From assembly GCA_934454525.1 (NCBI GenBank), contig CAKSFM010000001.1:62001-126000 (forward strand): DNA of 64,000 bases. The letters run 5' to 3'. Shown here in pieces: positions 44,970-52,619 of the stretch (its first letter is position 1; each line of letters begins with the position of its first letter). The notes below the pieces were generated by a model. It ran no database searches. It saw only the letters and a program-made list of their open reading frames with translations, and was not told the origin of the DNA. The translations under genes were made by a program, and so were the position numbers. Origin of the DNA: an uncultured Clostridia bacterium. GTDB lineage: Bacteria > Bacillota > Clostridia > UMGS1883.

Positions 44970-45448
44970 ATGTCATCCTCCGTTGTAACATCGGCGCATT
45001 TTCCGCCGACAAATTCAATAAGCTGCTGCGGATTCACAAGAATCTGAATACCGCGGGCGCCGCCGCTCACCGAAATCAGATTGAAATTCAGTGCACTTTC
45101 GTCAAAATACGTCGGAAAGCGCTTTTTCATTCCCACGGGACTGCACCCTCCGCGGATATAACCTGTCAAACCGAGGAGATCGCGGACATGGACAAATTCG
45201 ATTTTCTTATCCCCCGTCAGCTTAGCCGCTTTTTTAAGGTCAACTTCCTTTGCGCACGGAATACAAAAAACGGCATATCCGTGCTTGTCGCCCCTGGTCA
45301 CAAGCGTTTTGAAAACGCGTTCCTCCTCCTGCGCCGTCTGCCGCGCAATATGCACACCGGAAAGATCGTTTTCGTCAACCTCATATTCAATGACGGTGAA
45401 AGGAATTTTTGCTTTTTCAAGCATTCTGACAGCATTTGTCTTTTGCAT
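44966..45448 (-). CDS. ybaK: Cys-tRNA(Pro)/Cys-tRNA(Cys) deacylase YbaK-like
   Basis: ATG 45448 is the likely start (AAGGGAG upstream), giving 160 residues. The YbaK/ProX editing-domain blocks are present: KTNAVRMLEKAKIPF, VFKTLVTRG, CIPCAKEVDLKKAAKLTGDK, LLGLTGYIRGGCSPVGMKK (with the GG-x-SP loop) and ISVSGGARGIQILVNP. These enzymes hydrolyse mischarged Cys-tRNA(Pro). It is the first gene of its operon. Confidence 0.92.
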   Translation of the reverse strand: MQKTNAVRMLEKAKIPFTVIEYEVDENDLSGVHIARQTAQEEERVFKTLVTRGDKHGYAVFCIPCAKEVDLKKAAKLTGDKKIEFVHVRDLLGLTGYIRGGCSPVGMKKRFPTYFDESALNFNLISVSGGARGIQILVNPQQLIEFVGGKCADVTTEDDI

Positions 45449-45534
45449 TTTTATAATCTCCCTTGTCAAATACAGCTTTAAATGATATTATATAATAAAA
45501 TAATGTCGAAATCAATGCTGAGGATGTGTTTTTA

Positions 45535-46197
45535 TTGGCTGAATTTATTCTTTTTGATCTTGACGGAACGCTGACCGACCCAAAAGATGGCATAACGCGG
45601 TGCGTCAGCTATGCGCTTAAGCATTTCGGTATTGAGCGCGATCCCGATTCGCTCACCTGCTTTATCGGACCGCCGCTTAAGGAGCAGTTTATGAAATATG
45701 CCGCGCTTTCGGAAAGCGATGCAGTCCGCGCCGTTGAAATATACCGCGAACGTTTTGCCCCGATCGGCTTGTTTGAAAATAAAATATACGGCGGAATCCT
45801 CCCGATGCTTGAAAAACTGCATTCGCTGGGCGCTGTAATGGCAATTGCCACAAGCAAACCGAGAGTATTCGCCGTCCGCATAGCCGAAAAGTACGGAATT
45901 GCACCGTATATGACCGAAATTGTCGGCAGCGAGCTCGACGGCACACTCACCGACAAAGCTCTTGTGATACAAAAGGCGATGGAGCTTCTCGGCGCTGACA
46001 AAGAACACACTGTTATGGTCGGTGACCGCGAGCATGACTGCATCGGTGCAAAAAAGAACGGAATCGGCTGCATCGGCGTTTCGTACGGTTATTCCGAACC
46101 GGGAGAACTTGAGCGCGCCGGAGCTTTAAAAATTGTTTCGGATACGGACGGGTTGTGCTCCGCACTTGTCGGAATAATTGACGGAGGACAGGCATAG
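45535..46197 (+). CDS. HAD-family phosphatase, phosphoglycolate phosphatase-like
   Basis: TTG 45535 (LAEFILFDLDGTLTD) is favoured over GTG 45526 because GAGG lies only 2 nt from the GTG. HAD motifs are intact: FDLDGTLTD (nucleophile Asp), AIATSKPR, and VMVGDREHDCIGAKKNGI. The helical cap (FIGPPLKEQFMKYA) is that of the Gph/5'-nucleotidase subgroup. Physiological substrate unknown. It is divergent from ybaK. Confidence 0.85.
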   Translation: MAEFILFDLDGTLTDPKDGITRCVSYALKHFGIERDPDSLTCFIGPPLKEQFMKYAALSESDAVRAVEIYRERFAPIGLFENKIYGGILPMLEKLHSLGAVMAIATSKPRVFAVRIAEKYGIAPYMTEIVGSELDGTLTDKALVIQKAMELLGADKEHTVMVGDREHDCIGAKKNGIGCIGVSYGYSEPGELERAGALKIVSDTDGLCSALVGIIDGGQA

Positions 46198-46218
46198 TAT
46201 TGTCTTGGGGTGATAATC

Positions 46219-46749
46219 TTGAAGCTTTCAGACGATGCAAAAAAAACGTTTCTTGCCGTCGGCATTAACTTTTTTATCGGCACAATGCTCGGTGTGATTC
46301 TGTTTTACGGGCAGCTTAAACACAGTGCGGACTTGCGCAGATTTGAGCTGACTGACAGTATCTCTCCCGCCGACGCTGCACGTCTTATCTGGATGAACAC
46401 TCTTTGGCTGCTTGCAATTTTTATTGCTCAGTGCATTGCCCCGATTCGCGCCGCACAGCCGGTGATGCTTATCCGCGGCTGTGTGTGCGGCTTCACCGCA
46501 TCGTACATAATCCGCTCATCATCGGCAGCCGCTGCCGCTGCTGCCGTAATTCCCCAATGCCTGACTGTGCTTCCGGCAATGGCAGTATATTCTGCGCTGA
46601 CGGGTGAAAAGCGGAAAAACGCTCTGCTCACCGGAAGAGAACCGGATGCACTCAAGCGAAAAGATATTTTTGTGCTGCTCGCATTTTCCGTTATTTCCGC
46701 GCTTGCCGAAACAGCTGTTTTTTCGGCGTTCAGTCTTATTTTGTTCTAA
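46219..46749 (+). CDS. Membrane protein, possibly SpoIIM-like
   Basis: TTG 46219 (LKLSDDAKKTFLAVG) follows GGGGTGAT at good spacing; GTG 46210 is the alternative. The roughly 176-residue protein has four to five hydrophobic segments (FFIGTMLGVILFYG, LLAIFIAQCIAPI, an Ala-rich span, LLAFSVISALAETAVFSAF). I do not recognise a clear family. Its position directly upstream of a xerD-like gene recalls the conserved spoIIM-xerD order of spore formers, and size fits, but no diagnostic SpoIIM motif was found. Confidence 0.45.
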   Translation: MKLSDDAKKTFLAVGINFFIGTMLGVILFYGQLKHSADLRRFELTDSISPADAARLIWMNTLWLLAIFIAQCIAPIRAAQPVMLIRGCVCGFTASYIIRSSSAAAAAAAVIPQCLTVLPAMAVYSALTGEKRKNALLTGREPDALKRKDIFVLLAFSVISALAETAVFSAFSLILF

Positions 46750-46851
46750 AATGACGAAATTATTCTTTATTTATGTGCAATTTGAGAATGTACTTTTTTT
46801 TGTTATTATTATAAAATATATTCACTATCTAATCAGCCAAGGGTGACTTTG

Positions 46852-47721
46852 ATGGAAACGATTCTAAACGAATACGGAAAATATTTAAAAAAGCAAAAGC
46901 TTTCGGACAATACTTTTGCTTCATATATGCGTGACCTTGATAATTTTTGCAGCTATATCGGAAACTCCGATGATGAGGCGCTTGCTGCGGCAGACAGCGC
47001 CTTGCTTCACTCGTATATTGATGAAATGCGCCAAAAGGGCAAGGCTAATTCCACAATTGCCCGTTCCGTTGCTGCACTGCGCAAATTTTATCACTATATG
47101 TTCAGAAAAAAATATGTCAGTGTTGACCCGACATACGGTCTTGATATGCCGAAACCCGAAAAAACGATTCCCGGTTTTATTTCCGCTGCCGATGTTGCGC
47201 GCCTGCTTGATATGCCGAAAGCTACAACGCTGAAAGGTTACCGTGACAAGGCAATGCTTGAACTGCTGTATGCAACCGGAATAAAGGTGTCGGAGCTTAT
47301 CTCGCTCGAAACATCCGATGTTGACCTGCGCAGCGAAATGCTCAGCTGCCGCGGCAGATATATTCCTCTCGGCAAAGAAGCTGCCGAATCGCTTGATGCA
47401 TATATGAAAAAAGCGCGCCCGCTGATGACGGGAAACTCTTCCGAAAAAACATTTTTCGTGAACTGCTCGGGCAATCCGCTCACACGGCAGGGTTTTTGGA
47501 AGATACTGCGCGGCTATGCGGAAGCGGCAGGCATTAAATCTGAAATAAACGCGCAAACACTGCGGCATTCATTTGCAATGCATCTGCTGCAGAACGGCGC
47601 CGATATCAGTGCCGTTTCGGAAATGCTGGGGCATAAGGACGTTGCAACAACGCGCCGCTACAACCAGGTTTTGAAAGAAAATATAAAGAAAATATACAAA
47701 AAAGCTCATCCGAGAGCTTAG
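46852..47721 (+). CDS. XerD-like tyrosine recombinase with altered catalytic residues
   Basis: The roughly 289-residue protein has the N-terminal SAM-like domain (YLKKQKLSDNTFASYMRDL) and the C-terminal catalytic fold. Compared with XerD, Arg-I in TGxRVSEL is Lys (ATGIKVSEL). The beta-hairpin Lys region (GKGNKER) is shortened to SCRGRYIPLG, and the His before LRH is Gln (NAQTLRHSF). Arg-II, the LGH His and the nucleophile Tyr (ATTRRYNQV) are kept. XerD with XerC resolves chromosome dimers at dif. This copy may have weak or altered activity, or the true XerD may be elsewhere. Confidence 0.8.
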   Translation: METILNEYGKYLKKQKLSDNTFASYMRDLDNFCSYIGNSDDEALAAADSALLHSYIDEMRQKGKANSTIARSVAALRKFYHYMFRKKYVSVDPTYGLDMPKPEKTIPGFISAADVARLLDMPKATTLKGYRDKAMLELLYATGIKVSELISLETSDVDLRSEMLSCRGRYIPLGKEAAESLDAYMKKARPLMTGNSSEKTFFVNCSGNPLTRQGFWKILRGYAEAAGIKSEINAQTLRHSFAMHLLQNGADISAVSEMLGHKDVATTRRYNQVLKENIKKIYKKAHPRA

Positions 47722-47862
47722 GCATAAATCTGAAAGACTGAAAAAGTCTGAAAATCAGGATTTTTCAAGGCGTAAGGGCTTGTCATACTGACGTATATCA
47801 AGCCGGCAACACAGAAAAAGACGATTTTCAGGCTTTTTGAGCGGGCTCGGATATTAACCGGC
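47719..47862. repeat. Hairpin-forming interspersed repeat
   Basis: AAAAAGTCTGAAAATC pairs with GATTTTCAGGCTTTTT about 80 nt downstream, with a nested GGCTTG...CAAGCC hairpin. About 65 nt (CTGACGTATATCAAG through TTTTTGAGCGGG) recur at 62800-62862. It lies directly after the xerD-like stop codon. Confidence 0.75.
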
Positions 47863-47874
47863 AGCATAATAGAC

Positions 47875-48185
47875 GGCGGACAAAGTCAATTGGCTTTAGC
47901 CACAGCCAGATAAGGAAGTATTGCCCTGCTAAACATCTTTTTTGCGAATTTCAGCGTTAAAAAAGGCTCGAAATCCGACAGGATTACTCGCTTTTTTGCC
48001 TTGAACTTCATCAAAAAATATTGTTTACAGGGTGCAGGGCAGTTTTGAAGGTCGGAATTTAAGATTTAGACAAGTAAACAGGCAGTCGTAATACTGACGT
48101 ATACGGCTGCCTGTTTACGAAGTATAAACTTAAAGAACGGCTTTCAAAACCAATACTTCCTTATCGGGTTGTGGCTTTGTCCGCC
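47875..48185. repeat. 311-bp MITE-like element with long terminal inverted repeats
   Basis: The left end GGCGGACAAAG...AGATAAGGAAGTATTG and the reverse complement of the right end GGCGGACAAAGCCACAACC...GATAAGGAAGTATTG match over most of 45 nt. Inside are a perfect GTAAACAGGCAG hairpin (48070-48115) and no credible ORF. The 47722-48196 gap consists almost entirely of this and the preceding repeat. Confidence 0.78.
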
Positions 48186-48196
48186 GCCTCCTTTTT

Positions 48197-48382
48197 TCAG
48201 CTTTGCCGCTCTTCACCCTCCCTGAGATTTTCAAGTGCAACGCGCGCTGCCTCCACAACAAACGCCGTGAAGGTGCAGCCGGTACCGGAAATTGCCGCCT
48301 CAATCTGCTCTATGACATCATTCGGAAACCGGATGCATTTATTTGTTGTCTGCGGAACCGTCGGTATTTTAAACTTTTTCAC
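48197..48382 (-). CDS. Small YlcI/RHH-like conserved protein
   Basis: GTG 48382 (KKFKIPTVPQTTN) follows GAGGTG at 7 nt. The 61-residue protein contains KCIRFPNDVIEQIEAAISGT and FTAFVVEAARVALENL, a strand plus two helices as in ribbon-helix-helix DNA-binding proteins. Similar short proteins are common in Clostridia without known function. It is next to repeat elements and divergent from the DUF1273 gene. Confidence 0.6.
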   Translation of the reverse strand: MKKFKIPTVPQTTNKCIRFPNDVIEQIEAAISGTGCTFTAFVVEAARVALENLREGEERQS

Positions 48383-48519
48383 ATTCAGCACCTCAATACA
48401 CAATATATATTATTGTATATTGAAAATTCTATATTGTATGCATAACATTTGTATTGCATTTTATTTTTTTATGTTGTATAATAATTACATAAAATTTTTC
48501 TAAAAATACGAACAAATGT

Positions 48520-48548
48520 TTGCATTTTCGGAAAAAGTATGTTATAAT
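48520..48548 (+). promoter_or_regulatory. Sigma-A type promoter of the DUF1273 gene
   Basis: TTGCAT (48520-48525) and TATAAT (48543-48548) are 17 nt apart, with ATG 25 nt downstream. This supports ATG 48573 as the gene start and not the earlier in-frame ATG 48516, which lies upstream of the promoter. Confidence 0.75.
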
Positions 48549-48572
48549 CTTATTAAACTGATAAAAGGATTG

Positions 48573-49091
48573 ATGAAATTGTTCTGTTGCTTTACCGGAC
48601 ACAGACCTCAGCAATTACCCTGGAATACAAATGAAAAAGACCCCTCATGCATAAAGCTTAAGCAAATAATATCCGATTTGATTGATGACGCGGCAGACAG
48701 CGGAATAAGCAGCTTTTACTGCGGAATGGCGCTTGGGTTTGACACATATTGCGCTGAAGAGGTAATCAGAAAAAAGGACAGCGGTATTCCGCTGAAACTT
48801 TATGCCGCTATCCCATGCAGCGAGCAATGCTCCGGCTGGAGCGCTGCTGACCGCGCACGATATGACGCTATTCTGGAAAGATGCGACGGACGAACGCTGA
48901 TAAGTCCGCATTACACTTCCACCTGCATGCTTGCGCGGAACAGATATATGGTAGATAACTCCTCGATGATTATCTCAGCGTGGAACGGGAGCTTCCGCGG
49001 CGGCACGGGTTACACCCTGCGCTACGGCAAGCATATGAACCGCGACATGCGCATTATTCATCTGCCCGACTTAAGCGTTACCGTGATATAA
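48573..49091 (+). CDS. DUF1273 SLOG-family protein
   Basis: The protein from ATG 48573 (about 172 residues; MKLFCCFTGHRPQQLPW) has the YpsA/DUF1273 features: an opening FTGHRP, a Rossmann-like FYCGMALGFDTYCAEEV, and a late SSMIISAWNGSFRGGTGYTLRY. SLOG domains bind nucleotide-derived ligands. The role in the cell is not established. It has its own promoter and no co-transcribed partner. Confidence 0.85.
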   Translation: MKLFCCFTGHRPQQLPWNTNEKDPSCIKLKQIISDLIDDAADSGISSFYCGMALGFDTYCAEEVIRKKDSGIPLKLYAAIPCSEQCSGWSAADRARYDAILERCDGRTLISPHYTSTCMLARNRYMVDNSSMIISAWNGSFRGGTGYTLRYGKHMNRDMRIIHLPDLSVTVI

Positions 49092-49146
49092 AAGGCGGCA
49101 TGATGCAAGACCCTGCATCATGCCGCTGTTATGCCTATATAATCTG

Positions 49147-50223
49147 TTATTTAATAAAGCTTTCGGCAATGCTGTGCATTTCATCCAGCTTGGATTCCAT
49201 GTCGGCAACAAGCTTGAGCTGCGTTCTCGCCCTGTCAAGATTGTGATTTTCTCTGTGAATCTTAAAATAGACATCGCCGTTGAGATAATCTGCAAGAAAG
49301 CGGATTCCACATTCATATGTCATTATAAGCACAGATTCCGGAAGAAGCTCGACTTCCCTTTTCGTAAGGCACTCGCCGACTTCACCAAGGAAGCCTTCCG
49401 CAAAGCTTTTGTACTTTTCAAGGTCGAAATAAATCTTTGACAAATCGGTTTCATCCTCAGCTCCGCTTGAAGCGCCGAACCGCAATGCGTCACCGAAATC
49501 GTACAAAACCGAGCCGGGCATAACCGTGTCAAGGTCAATAACGCAGATTCCCTTGAGCGTGTCCTTATCAAACAGAACATTGTTCAGCTTGGTGTCATTA
49601 TGAGTAACCCTTGACGGAACGCTGCCGTCCGCCATCGCGTCTGTAATAAGGGAAGCGTACTTCGAGTATTTTTTTGCTGCGGCAAGTTCTTCCGAAACGC
49701 GCGCGGTGCGGTTTTCGTAATTTTTTCTGATTGCAGCTTCAAGCTGTTCAATGCGCTTCGGCGTATTATGAAAATCCACAATCGTTTCATGCAGCAGGCT
49801 TGCGTCAAATCCGTCAAGCATACGCTGGAATTTTCCGAACGATTTTCCGGCTTCAAAAAGCAGCGCCGGGTCTTCGGCAGTATCAAATGATTTTGAGTTT
49901 GATACGAATTTATACATTCTGAAATAATTGTTGCTGTCAGCCATGTAGCAGTTTTTCCCGAGTTTTGTCTTTATAACATTCATCGTTTCGCGCTCCGGAT
50001 CTCCGCCGTTCTTCACAATTTCACTTCTGAGATACTCCGTCACATTTACAATGTTTTCCATGACGCTGTTCGGATCTTTGAACACATTCGTGTTAATTCT
50101 CTGCAAAATATATCCGGGATTTCCCTCGCGCAGATATGTATCATTGATATGACCGTTTCCGTAGGGAACTATCCCCGCCTTGACTGAAAAGTTTTCAACA
50201 ACCTTTTCAAGATTGACTGCCAT
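49147..50223 (-). CDS. APH-fold sugar kinase, N-acetylhexosamine kinase-like
   Basis: ATG 50223 follows GGAGAGAGATAGT. The 358-residue protein has the aminoglycoside-phosphotransferase fold: GNGHINDTYL (nucleotide loop), VTHNDTKLNNVLFD (catalytic Asp), GICVIDLDTVMPGSVLYDFGDALR (metal-binding Asp). Firmicute proteins with this block pattern are often anomeric N-acetylhexosamine 1-kinases (NahK-like), not antibiotic-resistance enzymes. The substrate is inferred from family resemblance only. Confidence 0.8.
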   Translation of the reverse strand: MAVNLEKVVENFSVKAGIVPYGNGHINDTYLREGNPGYILQRINTNVFKDPNSVMENIVNVTEYLRSEIVKNGGDPERETMNVIKTKLGKNCYMADSNNYFRMYKFVSNSKSFDTAEDPALLFEAGKSFGKFQRMLDGFDASLLHETIVDFHNTPKRIEQLEAAIRKNYENRTARVSEELAAAKKYSKYASLITDAMADGSVPSRVTHNDTKLNNVLFDKDTLKGICVIDLDTVMPGSVLYDFGDALRFGASSGAEDETDLSKIYFDLEKYKSFAEGFLGEVGECLTKREVELLPESVLIMTYECGIRFLADYLNGDVYFKIHRENHNLDRARTQLKLVADMESKLDEMHSIAESFIK

Positions 50224-50381
50224 ACTATCTCTCTCCACTCTTTTTATTTATTAATAATAGACCTGAATTCTTCATAGCTGTTCAGCATGCTTCTTAGTTT
50301 AGCATACTCAAAATGCAATTTATATACCAAAAAGGATATAAAATATTCGATTTTGGATAAAAAACATTTTATTTCCATAAC

Positions 50382-50606
50382 CTAAATATAAATTATAACA
50401 AAAATACTGCTGCCGGTCAATCGGCATAATTCACAAATAACAAAGGCAAAATTTGCTGCCATTGTCACCGCTCCCCTTGGGAATAGGGCACGATATATAC
50501 CGGACATATCATAATTATGGCACAAAAGCGCATATGTCAGAGTAAAAAGGTGACTATATGCATTGCCTTTTGTATTTCCAAAATTCCCCGATTTTCCCGC
50601 ACCCAT
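50382..50606 (-). pseudogene. Toxin cassette remnant 1: first 16 residues joined to spoIIID upstream DNA
   Basis: The reading frame begins MGAGKSGNFGNTKGNA, identical to the other cassettes. It then runs out of homology into DNA that is the reverse strand of a copy of the spoIIID promoter region (50516-50560 resembles 55509-55550). The remaining 58 residues have no recognisable domain and are probably not functional. It marks the left edge of the array. Confidence 0.75.
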
Positions 50607-50613
50607 TAAGCAG

Positions 50614-50646
50614 TCACCTGCTTCCCGGAATAAAGGAAGCAGGTGA
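50614..50646 (-). promoter_or_regulatory. Hairpin sequestering the toxin ribosome site, copy 1
   Basis: On the minus strand a 12-bp perfect stem (TCACCTGCTTCC with GGAAGCAGGTGA) lies 7 nt before the ATG. The right arm contains the only Shine-Dalgarno-like sequence (AGGTGA). Confidence 0.6.
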
Positions 50647-50652
50647 TTTGTC

Positions 50653-51195
50653 CTATAATATTCTGCTTGTTCTAGTTACATTCACTTTGTTGGCACCATC
50701 GTCCGACCAGGAATCAACAACCTGTGATATAGGAAATATAGAATTGTAATTATCATGTTCAGATATAGTTATATCTTCGGAAAACCATATGTCTCTTGAA
50801 AACATTATAATTTTAGTTTCCATCCTTATGATGATCGCCTGATCAAATGCAATTTCAAATTCACCATCATTTATACAAATTGCATCATTTATAATTTCTA
50901 CATCGTTAATAGTTTCGCCTACATCAAATGTCTCAAATGGTTCTTCGCAATACGGCTTAAAAGTACTATTGCCATCTACCAGTTTACACTTAAAGCCAGC
51001 CACCTCTTCTTCTGTATCAAAAAAAGGGGTTGTTCTTTGAAGATTGGTAATCTCTACTGATAATTTATCTGTATTGATTCTCAAGTTCCCATATACATTG
51101 CCGAAAATCTTTCCACACTCATATGAAATAAATTTAGATCCTTTTATGTTTTTTAGCATTTTTTCCATATTATTATTTAAAGTTACATATATCAT
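50653..51195 (-). CDS. Putative immunity protein for toxin 2
   Basis: A 180-residue acidic soluble protein starting MIYVTLNNNMEKM behind AAAGGAG. I recognise no family. It starts 14 nt after the stop of toxin 2, the usual position of a cognate immunity gene. The C-terminus has DISEH-like acidic stretches and a WFSEDITISEHD motif. AT-rich composition and codon use differ from the neighbouring housekeeping genes and resemble the other immunity genes of the array. Confidence 0.55.
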   Translation of the reverse strand: MIYVTLNNNMEKMLKNIKGSKFISYECGKIFGNVYGNLRINTDKLSVEITNLQRTTPFFDTEEEVAGFKCKLVDGNSTFKPYCEEPFETFDVGETINDVEIINDAICINDGEFEIAFDQAIIIRMETKIIMFSRDIWFSEDITISEHDNYNSIFPISQVVDSWSDDGANKVNVTRTSRIL

Positions 51196-51209
51196 TCAAT
51201 CGCACTCCT

Positions 51210-51812
51210 TTATTTTATAAAATGGATTTTTTGCGGTTTAATTTTACCAGGTGTTTTAACAGTTATTTCTACCGCCGGACTATTTGGAGTCTTTGTGATT
51301 ACCCTATAAACAATATTCGATTCATCGGAAAATATTGTTTGCACTCCTTTGCCATTTGGTAAAATCCTTTCGATTCCACCTTTGCTGAGTTTTTTGTAAA
51401 AATCGGCAGAAGATTTTATAGGGTCATTACTTTTAAATACTCTAGTATTTTTTCCCTTTGTTCCAAAATAACCATTTTCCCCAAGATTATATTTCTTAGC
51501 AACACTTTTAGCATTATCCACCACACTTGAAATCTTTGAAGTTTTCTTAGTTGTCTTAGCGGCATCTACCGCTTTATCTGCCATTTTAGCAAGTTTTGCC
51601 GTGTCTGCAACTTCTCCGGCAAAGGGGATTATTCCCACAGCGTCAAGTCCTGCCGATAGCAAATCGCCCCGCAGCAAATCAACAGGTATTGACGCAAAAT
51701 CAGTAAATGTGTCAAGTCCGGGAATTAGCGATGCCGCCGTTAAAAGGTTGCTTAATGCATCTAATGCATTGCCTTTTGTATTCCCAAAATTCCCCGATTT
51801 TCCCGCACCCAT
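51210..51812 (-). CDS. Polymorphic toxin 2, RNase-like C-terminus of BECR type (tentative)
   Basis: This 200-residue protein shares residues 1-90 with the other cassettes: MGAGKSGNFGNTKGNALDAL, LIPGLDTFTDFASIPVDLL, SAGLDAVGIIPFAGEVADTA. The hydrophobic Pro/Gly segment resembles pre-toxin domains that precede toxin tips. The variable C-terminus (about 110-200) includes GYFGTKGKNTRVF, SNIVYRVITKTPNSPAVEI and a final QKIHFIK. This pattern is seen in barnase/EndoU/colicin-E5-like (BECR) RNase tips; that assignment is tentative. No signal peptide is present, so the export route is unknown. Confidence 0.65.
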   Translation of the reverse strand: MGAGKSGNFGNTKGNALDALSNLLTAASLIPGLDTFTDFASIPVDLLRGDLLSAGLDAVGIIPFAGEVADTAKLAKMADKAVDAAKTTKKTSKISSVVDNAKSVAKKYNLGENGYFGTKGKNTRVFKSNDPIKSSADFYKKLSKGGIERILPNGKGVQTIFSDESNIVYRVITKTPNSPAVEITVKTPGKIKPQKIHFIK

Positions 51813-51819
51813 TAAGCAG

Positions 51820-51852
51820 TCACCTGCTTCCTGAAATAGAGGAAGCAGGTGA
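51820..51852 (-). promoter_or_regulatory. Hairpin sequestering the toxin ribosome site, copy 2
   Basis: Same 12-bp stem as at 50614-50646 with a different 9-nt loop, again 7 nt before the toxin ATG. Conserved arms with variable loops support selection on pairing. Confidence 0.65.
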
Positions 51853-51925
51853 CAAAAAATCAGCGCTTGTTATAATTATTCTAAAAATCAGCATAACACG
51901 ATTTAATATATAAAATATCTTCGTA

Positions 51926-52600
51926 TTAAATCCTAATAGTTTTATTAAACACTCCTTCAAATTTATCATCAAGCACAATATCTTTGTGGTAATGACCAAA
52001 AAACCATTTTTTAAAAATAAGTTTATTTTTTATACTCTCAAAAAAATCTGTCAGCTTGTTTTTTTCATATGTTGGAGCAATAGCATTTTGAACAGATGTC
52101 GGCGCACAATGGGTTATCACATAATCGACCTCAAAATTATTCTTTTTAAGGTTCTTTTCCGCATTACTATATTCTTGTTCATTTGGCATTTCAGCACACC
52201 ACCAGTTTTTCCTTTCTATTCTGTACTCTTTATCGTGGGAATCGGCTCCGCCAAAGACGAAGACTTTTTTCCCGTCAATCGTATATGTCTCTCCACGTAT
52301 TAAATGGTAAATTCCATCATCAACTTTGTGTGCAGTTCCTCCGCAAAGTTCTACTATCGGAAGAGAATAAAGCATATCAAAATTTTCATGATTACCGTCA
52401 ATAAACAGTGTTGTAAAGTTTTTGTTTTTAAGCCACTTTATCCAATATTTTTCCTCATTGCTGCCGTCCCAAACACCACCAAAATCGCCGCATATAATCA
52501 CATAATCATTTTTAGTCATTTCTTTTTGCTGCGGAAAATGCTTTGCAGAAAGTTTTTGAATATCAACCGGAATATGTGTATCACCTGTAATATATATCAT
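51926..52600 (-). CDS. Calcineurin-like metallophosphoesterase, putative immunity partner of toxin 3
   Basis: This 224-residue protein has all five metallophosphoesterase blocks: MIYITGDTHIP, VIICGDFGGVWD, LFIDGNHENFD, VDYVITHCAPT and WFFGHYHKDI. These bind two metals and hydrolyse phosphodiesters or phosphomonoesters. It lies 19 nt after the toxin 3 stop, the slot occupied by immunity genes in this array. An enzymatic immunity protein that reverses a modification is one reading; the other is an unrelated cargo gene. Confidence 0.8.
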   Translation of the reverse strand: MIYITGDTHIPVDIQKLSAKHFPQQKEMTKNDYVIICGDFGGVWDGSNEEKYWIKWLKNKNFTTLFIDGNHENFDMLYSLPIVELCGGTAHKVDDGIYHLIRGETYTIDGKKVFVFGGADSHDKEYRIERKNWWCAEMPNEQEYSNAEKNLKKNNFEVDYVITHCAPTSVQNAIAPTYEKNKLTDFFESIKNKLIFKKWFFGHYHKDIVLDDKFEGVFNKTIRI

Positions 52601-52619
52601 TGATAACCATCCTTCCTAT

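Noticed and set aside
47719..48185. CRISPR array
   Set aside because: The repeats are inverted and dispersed, with no regular repeat-spacer spacing and no cas genes in the window.
46852..48185. Integrase of an integrated element with nearby repeats as attachment sites
   Set aside because: The repeats occur elsewhere in the window, and no phage or conjugation genes lie around the xerD-like gene.
49147..50223. Aminoglycoside resistance gene
   Set aside because: The APH fold is shared with sugar kinases; the block pattern and length fit N-acetylhexosamine kinase-like proteins better.
51210..51812. GAGKSGN at the toxin N-termini as a P-loop ATPase motif
   Set aside because: It is at residue 2, lacks a preceding strand and Walker B, and is followed by a pre-toxin-like segment.
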